Shown: one piece after another, positions 29,647-37,462 of the stretch
Layout: the number at the start of each line of letters is the position of its first letter
Numbering within the stretch: position 1 is the stretch's first letter
Assembly (NCBI RefSeq): GCF_014635345.1
Contig: NZ_BMCU01000002.1
Location: 496,001 to 560,000, forward strand
DNA: 64,000 nt
Direction: 5' to 3'
From: Rhodococcoides trifolii
Lineage (GTDB): Bacteria > Actinomycetota > Actinomycetes > Mycobacteriales > Mycobacteriaceae
Notes under the pieces: generated by a model
The model's database searches: none
What the model saw: the letters and a program-made list of their open reading frames with translations, nothing else
Told to the model about the DNA's origin: nothing
Position numbers and translations under genes: made by a program

Positions 29647-30660
29647 GTGACGGACGCAGTGGGACACGCCAGCGGCACGCCTTCGGTGGTGGATCGCCTC
29701 GCCGCACCACGTGAATCTCGGATCCCGTTCTCCGTCGAGTTCTCACCACCCCGCGACGCCGAGGCCGAGGCGCGGCTGTGGCGCGCCGTCCGAACGTTCG
29801 AGCAGATGCGGCCGGCGTTCGTGTCGATGACCTACGGGGCGGGCGGTTCGACCCGCGACCGCACGGTTCGCGTGACCGGCGATCTGGCGGAGACCACCAC
29901 GCTCCTGCCCGTCGCGCACCTCACGGCGGTCTCGCACAGCATCGCGGAACTCCGCTCGATGGTCGGTGCCTACGCGGACCGCGGCATCTCCAACATCCTG
30001 GTGCTACGCGGCGACCCTCCCGGCGATCCTTTGGGCCCGTGGGAGAAGCACCCGGACGGCGTTGAGTACGCCGAGGAACTGGTGCGGCTGGTCTGTGGAC
30101 TCGGGGACTTCCACGTGGGTGTCGCGTCGTTCCCGGAGGGTCACCACCGAGCGCCGGACCTCGAGACCGACACGAAGCATCTGGTCGCGAAACTTCGTGC
30201 CGGAGCCGAGTATTCGATCACCCAGATGTTCTTCGACGTCGAGGACTACCTGCGTCTGCGCGACCGGGTCGAGGCCTACGACGAGGAACAGGGTCGCAAG
30301 CCGATCATTCCGGAGATCATGCCGATCACATCGCTCCGGTCGGTCAAGCGTGCGGTGGAACTGTCGGGATCGCGTCTGCCTTCGGCAGTCGAGAAGCGCC
30401 TCGAGCACGCGGCCGGCTCCGGACCGGAAGAGAACCGCGCCGCAGTGCGCGCCATCGGAATCGACCTCGCGACGTCGATGGGGGAGCGGCTCATCGCGGA
30501 GGGGGCGCCGGCGTTGCACTTCATCACCCTGAACTTTGCCCGGGCGACCAGCGAGGTGCTGGCCAACCTGGGTCTCGCGGCGCCGCGACCCGAGTTCGCG
30601 TCAGACGCTCAGGCGTCGGTCCTTCCACGTGAGCGTGCCGCGCCGGCGGCCGCGAGCTGA
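29647..30660 (+). CDS. metF: Methylenetetrahydrofolate reductase
   Basis: Reduces 5,10-methylene-THF to 5-methyl-THF for methionine synthesis. The 337-residue protein contains family segments: FSVEFSPPRDAEAE, FVSMTYGAGGSTRDRT, NILVLRGDPPGDP, FHVGVASFPEGH and SITQMFFDVEDYLRLRD. The start is GTG 29647. Gene order matches Rv2172c, reported in mycobacteria as a second, atypical MTHFR. The last 60 bases overlap the end of the convergent glycosyltransferase gene. Confidence 0.93.
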   Translation: MTDAVGHASGTPSVVDRLAAPRESRIPFSVEFSPPRDAEAEARLWRAVRTFEQMRPAFVSMTYGAGGSTRDRTVRVTGDLAETTTLLPVAHLTAVSHSIAELRSMVGAYADRGISNILVLRGDPPGDPLGPWEKHPDGVEYAEELVRLVCGLGDFHVGVASFPEGHHRAPDLETDTKHLVAKLRAGAEYSITQMFFDVEDYLRLRDRVEAYDEEQGRKPIIPEIMPITSLRSVKRAVELSGSRLPSAVEKRLEHAAGSGPEENRAAVRAIGIDLATSMGERLIAEGAPALHFITLNFARATSEVLANLGLAAPRPEFASDAQASVLPRERAAPAAAS

Positions 30661-31734
30661 TTCGACGACGAGCGCCACGCCGGCCGACACCGACACGGGA
30701 TGCGTTGCGGCTGCAGGCACATCGAGCCCCAGTCCTTCGGCTCGACGCGTGATCGAACGGGATGCGACGGCCGCCGCGTACCCGAGCAGACCCCACCGCC
30801 GGACCGACCCGGTGCCGACCACGGCCGCGATCGGGGGAACGACCCAGGCCGTCACCGCGAGCAGCAGGGCCGGCGGCATCGCGGCCGGCCGGCCGAATGC
30901 GGACCAGAGCCAGCGTGTGTAGCCGACGCGGACCTCTCGGGTGCTGGTGTACATCCGGCAGGACGCGACTTCGCCCGCGTAGGCCACCGCCGTCGGGAAT
31001 CCCGAAGCCCGAAAGCGGCGCGCGAGAGTGAGGTCGTCGGTCACCGACGACCGAGTCGACTCGTGTCCTCCGATGGCGCGGTAGGCGAGCGCGTCGAGGA
31101 CGAGGAATTGACCGCACGCCACCGCAGTCGACGCTCGCAGCGATGCGTTCGCACCCCGAAGGTAGAGCGTGGAGGTCCACGACCAGACGAGCAGCGGCTG
31201 GACGAGACGCTCGGCGAGTCCGACGGCATCCTGTCGCGGCCACGGACTGAGCAACGATGTTCCCCCACGTCGCAGTTCCGTGACGGCCGACGCGAGGGCG
31301 TCCGGAACCAGCCGAACATCGGCGTCGAGAAAGATCAGAACGCTGCACTCGCCTTGCAGCGCAACGCGTCCGAGCTCGATGCACGCCACCGACTTTCCGA
31401 CGCCTCCCTGGCCGTCGACGCCGCCGTCGAGGATGGTGAACCTGTCGTCGCCGCCGATCGCGCGCGTTGCCGCCGCTTCGGTGGAGTCGGTCGACCCGTC
31501 GTCGAGGACGAGCACACGCATCGGCGCGGCGACCCGTTGAGCGCGAAGATCGGCGATCAGAAGCGGCAGGTCGCGTTCCTCGTCGCGCGCCGGGATACAG
31601 ACGGTGATGGTTTCGGCGGCCGACGTGTCTGTCGGGTTCGGACGTACGCGGGGCGCGGTGAGCGTGTTGACCGCGGCCAGTGCGGCCCCGAGCAGGCTGA
31701 CGGCGGTACCCGTCCGCACCACACCAGCGATCAA
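30601..31734 (-). CDS. GT2 glycosyltransferase, probably carotenoid-modifying (CruC/CruG-like)
   Basis: A membrane-attached family 2 glycosyltransferase of about 377 residues. It starts at TTG 31734, overlapping the lppM stop by four bases (TTGA), or GTG 31722. Motifs seen: the nucleotide-sugar start ITVCIPARDEERDLPLL, a DxD-like FLDADVRL, the acceptor-side TDDLTLARRFRASGF and a QxxRW-like GYTRWLWS. Hydrophobic helices lie at the N-terminus and near the C-terminus. Being last in an operon with crtO and cruF, it most likely adds a sugar to a hydroxylated carotenoid, as CruG does in cyanobacterial myxoxanthophyll. The acceptor is inference. Its 3' end overlaps metF by 60 bases. Confidence 0.83.
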   Translation of the reverse strand: MIAGVVRTGTAVSLLGAALAAVNTLTAPRVRPNPTDTSAAETITVCIPARDEERDLPLLIADLRAQRVAAPMRVLVLDDGSTDSTEAAATRAIGGDDRFTILDGGVDGQGGVGKSVACIELGRVALQGECSVLIFLDADVRLVPDALASAVTELRRGGTSLLSPWPRQDAVGLAERLVQPLLVWSWTSTLYLRGANASLRASTAVACGQFLVLDALAYRAIGGHESTRSSVTDDLTLARRFRASGFPTAVAYAGEVASCRMYTSTREVRVGYTRWLWSAFGRPAAMPPALLLAVTAWVVPPIAAVVGTGSVRRWGLLGYAAAVASRSITRRAEGLGLDVPAAATHPVSVSAGVALVVESARGRRRGTLTWKDRRLSV

Positions 31735-32423
31735 GTGTCCGACGTCTCGCGCCGGCGAACGGGTGGGTTCCTGGACACGTAGGCCATACCGGCGATGATT
31801 GCCGCCACTCCGACCGTCACACCTCCGACGATTCCCGCCCAGCCCGCAAAGCTCCGGGTGTTGGGATCGGAGTACCGAACCTCGGCGCGGACGGTGGTGT
31901 TCTCGCCGGCGGGGAATTTCCACGTGACGATGTTGTCTCCGTCGCGGGTGCCGTTCGTGGTCGCCACTCGGGCAGGGAAGGCGATGGTGAACTGAACATC
32001 GGTGCCCTGTACGGGAACCGAGGTCAGATCGACCTGGCCGGCCAGCGTCACGAGGTCCCCGGCGCGAGTGAGAGTCAGCTGATACGCCCCGGCGGATTGA
32101 TCGGACAACGCAGCGAGCTGTTGCACGTCCCCGAAGGTGAGATCGCTGAAGAATGCCTCGCTGCCGACGTATCCGTCCGAGTTGTACGGCTGCACTCGAA
32201 TCTTGCTCGCGATGGAATCCGGCGGATTCAGTGTGGGGCCGGTATCGGAGTCCGACGTCGGAATGGTCGCCGCGACGATCTGACCGGACACCCGGTCGTT
32301 GGCGGACACACCCATCGAGACCTGCACGCGCAGACAACCGGCCAGCAGTGGAGCGACGAGCACGGTCAGAGCGATGACGGAGAAGAGCCTGCGCGATCGC
32401 CGCGCGAGTGGAGGTCGTGACAC
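31731..32423 (-). CDS. lppM: Lipoprotein LppM
   Basis: A 230-residue envelope lipoprotein matching M. tuberculosis LppM (Rv2171), which has been linked to control of phagosome fate. The N-terminal signal ends in a lipobox (VLVAPLLAGC), the body has the LppM stretch NSDGYVGSEAFFSDLTF, and a C-terminal membrane helix follows SDPNTRSF (WAGIVGGVTVGVAAIIAGMAYV). The start is GTG 32423, which overlaps the end of cruF by 58 bases, and the stop overlaps the glycosyltransferase start by four. Coupling to carotenoid genes on both sides suggests a common envelope role, which is inference. Confidence 0.88.
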   Translation of the reverse strand: MSRPPLARRSRRLFSVIALTVLVAPLLAGCLRVQVSMGVSANDRVSGQIVAATIPTSDSDTGPTLNPPDSIASKIRVQPYNSDGYVGSEAFFSDLTFGDVQQLAALSDQSAGAYQLTLTRAGDLVTLAGQVDLTSVPVQGTDVQFTIAFPARVATTNGTRDGDNIVTWKFPAGENTTVRAEVRYSDPNTRSFAGWAGIVGGVTVGVAAIIAGMAYVSRNPPVRRRETSDT

Positions 32424-33178
32424 ACGCGATATCGTAGCGACACCAGCAGCGGAACTCCGACAACTCCCATGGCGACCAAGCCGTACAAGGCGGACCATCC
32501 GAGCCCCGGCAGGAACACTGCGTGGGCCAGTGCCGACCCGAGCCACGTCCACAGGAACAGGGCGACGGGCACCGCCGGATAGGCAGTCGTGCGTGCGGGC
32601 ACACGTCCGAGCGCTTCCATCCCGACGGCCATGATCAGCGCGACCAGTACCCACCCGAGGAAGTTCGTGTACGGGATGTCGGGGAGGCCGGGGAGCTGCG
32701 CGGCGTCGCTGAACCACGTCCACTGACCGTCGAGCACCATCTGCGGATCCAGGTAGAAATCCCACCCGACCAGTCCTGCCGCCACGAGCGCGACACGGGG
32801 GAGCGGCTTGACCGTCAGCTGGGTGGCGACACACCAGGCCGGGTAGAGCCCGACCGTCCAGGCGAAGGGGACCACCAGGGGAACACCCTGCACGCTGGGC
32901 CCGATGCGTCCCTGCGCGTAGGCGTAGTCACCGAAGGGGTAGCCGGTCTTGGAACCGATGATCTCCGCGACGAGGCCTACACCGGCGGTGACGACGAGCA
33001 GGGCGAGAGCCCACGCCGGCCCTCGGGTCTGTACGGCGTGAGCCAAGCACGCCGCAGCGAGCAGTGCGACCACGGCGAAGGTGACGGCATCACGGGCGGA
33101 TCCGGACACCAGCGGATAGGAAATCTGCGCCAGCACCGCACCGACTGCGAACACAGCCGGTATCCGCCCGAACCTCAC
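32366..33178 (-). CDS. cruF: Carotenoid 1',2'-hydratase (CruF-like)
   Basis: A multi-helix membrane protein of 270 residues in the family of CruF, which adds water across the psi-end double bond of carotenoids to give a tertiary hydroxyl. The family segment EIIGSKTGYPFGDYAYA and the WDFYLDPQMV motif are present, along with about seven hydrophobic helices. GTG 33178 overlaps the crtO stop by four bases (GTGA); the frame runs upstream to 33361 but that part overlaps crtO. The hydroxyl it would make is the natural site for the glycosyltransferase two genes downstream. Confidence 0.85.
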   Translation of the reverse strand: MRFGRIPAVFAVGAVLAQISYPLVSGSARDAVTFAVVALLAAACLAHAVQTRGPAWALALLVVTAGVGLVAEIIGSKTGYPFGDYAYAQGRIGPSVQGVPLVVPFAWTVGLYPAWCVATQLTVKPLPRVALVAAGLVGWDFYLDPQMVLDGQWTWFSDAAQLPGLPDIPYTNFLGWVLVALIMAVGMEALGRVPARTTAYPAVPVALFLWTWLGSALAHAVFLPGLGWSALYGLVAMGVVGVPLLVSLRYRVCHDLHSRGDRAGSSPSSL

Positions 33179-34776
33179 CGCTTGAGCCGACCGACAGTGC
33201 GGTGCAGCAGACTGCCGCGCCGCTCGGCAATGGCCAGACGAGCTGCGCTGCGTCCACTCGACCCGGATACGCCACCACCGGGATGCATCGACGCACCGGT
33301 CAGGAACAGCGACGGGGCGCCCGGGACTTTCTGATCGGACAGTGCGGGCAGCGGTCGCCACATCATCATCTGGTCGAGCGACATCTCCACGTGCATCACA
33401 TTACCGCCGATCAAGCCGAGTTCCTGCTCGAGATCCCACGGCGACTGAACGTGGCGCTGCAGGATCGAATCGGCGAATCCCGGTGCGTACGAGTCGGTTT
33501 CGGCAATGATGCGGTCACCTTCGAGCTCTGCGACCTCCCGCCCACTCCCGCCGCGCCAGGTGCGCCCGTCGGACAACCGATACGGGTGCCATTGCGACCA
33601 CAGCGAGACCTGATGCTCACCCGGCCGGGCGATGGACGGATCGACGGCGCTGAAGCTCATCGCGAGGACCACCGGCTTGGGCGGAAGGTCACCCGCCATT
33701 GCTGCGCCGTGGGCGCGGCGAAGTTGGGCACGGTCGTGCACGAGAAGCTGAAGTCCGTGCGTCGAGGACGCTAGGTCGGGCGCACTCGGATAGATGGGAA
33801 GAGACGACGTCGATGCGCGAACCACCATGCCGATTCCCGGTCCGACACGCACCGATTTGCGCCAGCCTGCCGTCACAGCGGCATCGAAGCCGCCGTTGTC
33901 GAGGAGGTCCAGTGTGGTGAGGATGTGACACCCGGCGATGACGGTACGGGCGGCCACTTCTTCACCGCTCGCTGTGCGCACGACCCAGCCTTCGCCGCGG
34001 CGCCTGATCTCGGTGACGGCGTCGCCGAGCGTCACGGTTCCGCCGTCGGCCCGAACCTTGGCCGCGAGCGCCTTGCTGAGCGACCCGCTGCCTCCCACGG
34101 CCCGTCCCGGCCCGAGGGTGTGCATCAGAGCTGCGAAGCCGACCATCGACGCCGTCCCGGGCTCGGACATCGGCGGGCCGGATTGTGCGCCGAACCACGC
34201 GAGTGCGGCCTTCAGTCGTTCGCTGTCGAACAGCCCGTCGAGAAGAGCGTCACCGGTGGTCAGAAACTGGCGTGAGAGTTCGCTGCCGCCGTCGGAGGCG
34301 TCCATACCCCAGAAGGACGAGAACAACCCGCGTGCTGTCGGCGGCTGGGCGAAGGCCTTCATGACGCGTTCGCTGCGTGGGCCCCACACGCCGACGAATG
34401 CGCGGTACGCGTCGGCGTCGGCTTGCCCGCACGCCGGCTCGATCGACGCGCACGTGTCGTCGAGACTGCTGGAGAACACGATTCCGGGTTCGTCGCTACC
34501 GGGCGGCGCCGGCGCGAACGCCCACGGGTCGCAGTCGATGTACGTCAGGCCGTGGTCGGCGAGGCGAAGTTCCTCGATGATGCCGGAGTGCCGCACCATG
34601 ATGTGTGCGGACGAACCTCGGTCGACGGCGTGTCCGGGGAACCGTTCCACGGTCGAGACCGCGCCCCCCATCTCGGTGTCGCGTTCGATCACGCGCACGG
34701 ACCACCCCGCGTCGGTGAGATAGGCGGCCGAGACAAGTGCGTTGTGGCCGGATCCGACCACTACGGCGTCGATCAC
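33175..34776 (-). CDS. crtO: Carotenoid ketolase, CrtO type
   Basis: An FAD enzyme of the phytoene desaturase superfamily that adds a 4-keto group to the beta-ring of carotenes. At 533 residues it is the same length as CrtO of Rhodococcus erythropolis, and the segments I remember match closely: VVGSGHNALVSAAYLTDAGW, FPGHAVDRGSSAHIMVRHSG, and near the C-terminus FLTGASMHPGGGVSGSSGRS. The ATG at 34776 overlaps the acetyltransferase stop by four bases. A beta-ring substrate needs a lycopene cyclase, which is not in this window. Confidence 0.92.
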   Translation of the reverse strand: MIDAVVVGSGHNALVSAAYLTDAGWSVRVIERDTEMGGAVSTVERFPGHAVDRGSSAHIMVRHSGIIEELRLADHGLTYIDCDPWAFAPAPPGSDEPGIVFSSSLDDTCASIEPACGQADADAYRAFVGVWGPRSERVMKAFAQPPTARGLFSSFWGMDASDGGSELSRQFLTTGDALLDGLFDSERLKAALAWFGAQSGPPMSEPGTASMVGFAALMHTLGPGRAVGGSGSLSKALAAKVRADGGTVTLGDAVTEIRRRGEGWVVRTASGEEVAARTVIAGCHILTTLDLLDNGGFDAAVTAGWRKSVRVGPGIGMVVRASTSSLPIYPSAPDLASSTHGLQLLVHDRAQLRRAHGAAMAGDLPPKPVVLAMSFSAVDPSIARPGEHQVSLWSQWHPYRLSDGRTWRGGSGREVAELEGDRIIAETDSYAPGFADSILQRHVQSPWDLEQELGLIGGNVMHVEMSLDQMMMWRPLPALSDQKVPGAPSLFLTGASMHPGGGVSGSSGRSAARLAIAERRGSLLHRTVGRLKR

Positions 34777-35393
34777 TGGGGAGCCTCCAGGCTGTCGGGG
34801 TGTCGTGTCATGGGTAGTTCGCGGCCGAGCACCGCAAACGGTCGGGTGTCGCCTGCGAAGTGGAACCGTCTGATGACGTCACGGAAGCCCGACCGGCGGT
34901 ACAGACGCCACGCACGGTTGTCTTCACCGGCGACTTCCGGAGTCGAGAGCAGGACGTGCTTCTCGGTCCGACCGTCCAGCAGAGCGGCCAGAAGGGCTTC
35001 GCCGAGTCGTTGGCCCTGTGCGGTGGGCAGTACGTGCAACTCGGTGAGTTCGAAGTAGTCGGACAGCATCTCCTCGGCGGCACCGCGGTCCCAGCCTGCC
35101 CGCCGCATGCCGTCGCGGACCTGCCGATGCCACCACTGGTGGCCGGCCCCGCTGTAGCCGTAGGCGATTGCGACCAGGGTTCCGTCGCTCGGCGACATCG
35201 CACCGACGGCACGCCACCCGGGACGCAGGATGTGTTCGGCCCACATGGGGGCGCGGTGATGTTCCGTGCCGTGGGGATAGCCCATGGCCTGGACGTAGAC
35301 GGACAGCGCTTCGGGTAGTCGACTTCGGAGTTCGTGTGCGGACAGCTCGACAGGAACCGGTGCCGGGACGGCGTGGGGATGGACCGTACTCAC
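34773..35393 (-). CDS. GNAT-family N-acetyltransferase (Rv2170-like)
   Basis: A 206-residue acetyltransferase; the same length as M. tuberculosis Rv2170, which has been proposed to acetylate isocitrate dehydrogenase. The acetyl-CoA motif is LTELHVLPTAQGQRLGEALLAALL and the C-terminal part has RAWRLYRRSGF, typical of the fold. The start is GTG 35393 (VSTVHPHAVPAPV) after an AGGAAGAG ribosome site. It is the first gene of the operon that continues with crtO, overlapping it by four bases. Its promoter lies in the space that holds the LexA box. Confidence 0.85.
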   Translation of the reverse strand: MSTVHPHAVPAPVPVELSAHELRSRLPEALSVYVQAMGYPHGTEHHRAPMWAEHILRPGWRAVGAMSPSDGTLVAIAYGYSGAGHQWWHRQVRDGMRRAGWDRGAAEEMLSDYFELTELHVLPTAQGQRLGEALLAALLDGRTEKHVLLSTPEVAGEDNRAWRLYRRSGFRDVIRRFHFAGDTRPFAVLGRELPMTRHPDSLEAPQ

Positions 35394-35424
35394 CTCTTCC
35401 TCTCGCTTTCTGTCAGTGGTCGGG

Positions 35425-35430
35425 GTTATA
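35425..35430 (-). promoter_or_regulatory. Candidate -10 element for the acetyltransferase-crtO operon
   Basis: On the minus strand these bases read TATAAC, a good actinobacterial -10 hexamer, about 32 bases upstream of the GTG at 35393. The LexA box at 35440-35455 would then fall between this -10 and the -35 region, where a bound repressor blocks transcription. No convincing -35 is seen. Confidence 0.4.
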
Positions 35431-35439
35431 TTCGACGTA

Positions 35440-35455
35440 TCGAACATGTGTTCGA
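35440..35455. promoter_or_regulatory. LexA-binding SOS box
   Basis: The sequence TCGAACATGTGTTCGA matches the mycobacterial/actinobacterial SOS consensus TCGAAC-N4-GTTCGA exactly and extends by two paired bases on both sides (TATCGAAC and GTTCGATA). It lies between the divergent acetyltransferase-crtO operon (start 35393) and the HEPN-family gene (start 35552). It could control either or both. A match by eye only; binding was not tested. Confidence 0.75.
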
Positions 35456-35551
35456 TAAGTGCTGGGAATCGAATGTCCGACCTCAATGCTTACATCGAGT
35501 ACGGATCGGATGCGCAGCGGTCCATGTGGGACACAGAAGGAGGACATGAAG

Positions 35552-36004
35552 ATGAGGCAGGAAGAAGCGGCGCGGGGAGTCGATCGACGGTTCGGCAGCA
35601 GCGACGGTCCTCCGCTGTCTCCTCAGGCTCGGGTCTTGCTTCGCCGTGCCGATGCGCTTCTCGAAGAGGCGGCCGGCGCTACCGATCCTGCGGAGCGTTT
35701 TCTGGCTGCGTACATCGCCGCGTTGCGGGGCGCGGGGGCCTTACTGGCTGCGGTCGACCCGGCACCCAAAAGAGGTCGCTCGCGTAGCGCTTGGGTTCGA
35801 ATCGGTTCGTCCGCTCCGGATCTGGCCGAGTGGTCGGCTTATTTCGCGGGGTGGTCCTCTGTGCGCGCCTCGGTCGAGGCCGGTTCGGTCGACCGAATGA
35901 CCGCAGACGATGCCGACGGCTTCTTCGTGCAGGTCGGACGCTTTCTGCACGCCGTCGACGATCGTGTTCACCGGTCGGAAATCCCGGTTTCGATCTCGGC
36001 GTGA
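35552..36004 (+). CDS. SAV_6107-family HEPN-domain protein
   Basis: This mostly helical protein of about 150 residues resembles the SAV_6107 HEPN group: ARVLLRRADALLEEAAGATDPAERFLAAYIAALRGAGALL is followed by the helix RAFLHAVDDRV region (GRFLHAVDDRVHRSE). HEPN proteins include RNases and nucleotide-binding partners of nucleotidyltransferases, but an obvious R-x4-6-H catalytic motif is not clear here apart from RVHRSE at the end. The ATG at 35552 is spaced well from AAGGAGG at 35536-35542; an ATG at 35546 is also possible. The LexA box lies about 100 bases upstream, so it may be a damage-induced gene. Confidence 0.75.
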   Translation: MRQEEAARGVDRRFGSSDGPPLSPQARVLLRRADALLEEAAGATDPAERFLAAYIAALRGAGALLAAVDPAPKRGRSRSAWVRIGSSAPDLAEWSAYFAGWSSVRASVEAGSVDRMTADDADGFFVQVGRFLHAVDDRVHRSEIPVSISA

Positions 36005-36171
36005 GGGCCGTTCGGCACAGCTCGTAGAGAGATTCTGGAGAACACGTGTAACGGGTAGGTGGTACGCCGCCGATTCTGCTCGTATCATCGACAACAGGTA
36101 GCCGCCAACGTCGGCTATCCACCGTTTCTGGCAAGAAACGGTTGCCACCATCAAGTGCCGGGGGAGGTACC

Positions 36172-36600
36172 GTGCCACTCTCCGAGCACGAGCAGCGCAT
36201 GCTCGATCAAATCGAGAGCGCTCTCTATGCCGAAGACCCCAAATTCGCGTCCACAGTTCGCGGTGGACGTATGAGGGTTGCGTCGACCAGGCGCCGCTTC
36301 CAAGCGGCTGCCCTGTTCGTCATCGGGCTCGTACTACTCATCGCCGGAGTCGCCTTGCCGTTCAAGCCTGGCGGCTTTCCGGTCATCAGCCTGATCGGCT
36401 TCGTCTTCATGTTCGGATCGGGAGTGCTCCTACTCCTGAAGAGTTCGAAGAAGGTTCCGCCCAACGGCGGCGCCGACGAGGGGTCGACCGCCGCTACCGG
36501 CAGTGCGCCACGTAGCGCCGGTACCCCGAAGCGGGGCGGTCGTAAGGGATTCACGTCCCGTATGGAGGATCGCTTCAGAAAGCGGTTCGACCAGGAGTAG
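36172..36600 (+). CDS. DUF3040 membrane protein (Rv2169c-like)
   Basis: A 142-residue protein starting at GTG 36172 (VPLSEHEQRMLDQIESALYAEDPKFA), the defining opening of DUF3040. Two membrane helices follow (FQAAALFVIGLVLLIAGVAL and PVISLIGFVFMFGSGVLLLL), then a charged cytoplasmic tail ending in RMEDRFRKRFDQE. The ribosome site GGGGAGG is ideal. The family is common in actinobacteria next to the mra cluster; function is unknown. A clear hairpin terminator follows. Confidence 0.88.
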   Translation: MPLSEHEQRMLDQIESALYAEDPKFASTVRGGRMRVASTRRRFQAAALFVIGLVLLIAGVALPFKPGGFPVISLIGFVFMFGSGVLLLLKSSKKVPPNGGADEGSTAATGSAPRSAGTPKRGGRKGFTSRMEDRFRKRFDQE

Positions 36601-36625
36601 GGCGACAGGCTCGACATCAGACGCA

Positions 36626-36655
36626 AGCGCGGCACCCACGGGTGCCGCGCTTTTG
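36626..36655 (+). terminator. Rho-independent terminator after the DUF3040 gene
   Basis: An 11-bp GC-rich stem (AGCGCGGCACC with GGTGCCGCGCT) and four-base loop are followed by TTTTGTCG. It lies 25 bases after the stop codon and isolates the following mra/dcw operon from read-through. Confidence 0.88.
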
Positions 36656-36861
36656 TCGTTCTTCCCCCCGGACTCCCCACCACGCCCCCCGGTGGCCGCC
36701 GATTTCCCACCGCGCCCCACTCGAGGGGTCGAGAGTCCTGTCACCACGGCCTTTCGTGCTCGAACGCGGGCTCGAACGCCGTTGTCGGTAAGTTTCAGTT
36801 CCCTGTCTCCGATTTTGCTCCCACCGGGACCCACATCGTCGACCTGCGAAAATGGTGACCA

Positions 36862-36888
36862 TTCACAGAACTCGTGCCTCCATAAGAT
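36862..36888 (+). promoter_or_regulatory. Candidate promoter of the mraZ (dcw) operon
   Basis: TAAGAT at 36883-36888 is a fair -10, with TTCACA at 36862-36867 as a weak -35 (15-base spacer). The MraZ boxes begin six bases after the -10, so MraZ would cover the start of transcription. The rest of the 366-base space between the DUF3040 gene and mraZ holds a terminator at its start and no gene I can support. Confidence 0.45.
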
Positions 36889-36894
36889 TGTGTG

Positions 36895-36929
36895 TGGAGA
36901 AAAGTGGGGTAAAGTGGTGGACAGCGGGA
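36895..36929 (+). promoter_or_regulatory. MraZ operator: four phased TGGNN boxes
   Basis: TGGAG (36895), TGGGG (36905), TGGTG (36915) and CGGGA (36925) follow each other with exactly five bases between, a 10-base period. MraZ binds direct TGGG-type repeats with that spacing upstream of its own gene and represses the division cluster. The array lies 38 bases before the mraZ start. Confidence 0.82.
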
Positions 36930-36966
36930 GACGGAAGCCCGCGGTGGGCGCGAGTGGAGGTGTCGA

Positions 36967-37398
36967 GTGTTTCTCGGTACCTACACGCCCAAGCTCGACG
37001 ACAAGTTCCGGCTGACCGTGCCGGCCAAGTTTCGTGATCAGTTGGCAGGAGGGGTGATGGTGACCAAAGGGCAGGACCACAGCTTGGACATCTACCCCCG
37101 TGCTGTCTTCGCGGAACGAGCCGAGCGGCTGGCTCAAGCGTCGCGGTCGAATCCGAGTGCGCGTGCGTTCATCCGCAACTTCGCGGGTAGCGCCGACGAG
37201 CAGCACCCGGACTCGCAGGGTCGCATCACCATCGCCCCCGCGCACCGGCAGTACGCGGGGCTTACCAAGGAATGTGTCGTTCTCGGATCGGTCGACCACC
37301 TCGAACTGTGGGACGCCGAAGCCTGGAACTCCTACTCCGACGAACACGAAGACGACTTCTCTCAGGCGGTCGACGAAGCGCTCCAAGGATTGTTGTAA
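36967..37398 (+). CDS. mraZ: Transcriptional regulator MraZ
   Basis: A 143-residue AbrB-like protein of two MraZ domains that forms a ring and represses the dcw cluster. It starts at GTG 36967 with [24 protein letters not shown]; the second half has [18 protein letters not shown], the matching repeat. The operator upstream carries four phased boxes, so autoregulation is likely. It is the first gene of the division/cell-wall cluster; 212 bases separate it from rsmH. Confidence 0.95.
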   Translation: MFLGTYTPKLDDKFRLTVPAKFRDQLAGGVMVTKGQDHSLDIYPRAVFAERAERLAQASRSNPSARAFIRNFAGSADEQHPDSQGRITIAPAHRQYAGLTKECVVLGSVDHLELWDAEAWNSYSDEHEDDFSQAVDEALQGLL

Positions 37399-37462
37399 AG
37401 CACCAGCGATTCACTGCACGACCGGCCCGTGGTGGTTACTGCGTGGCCTCTGCCCGAACCGG

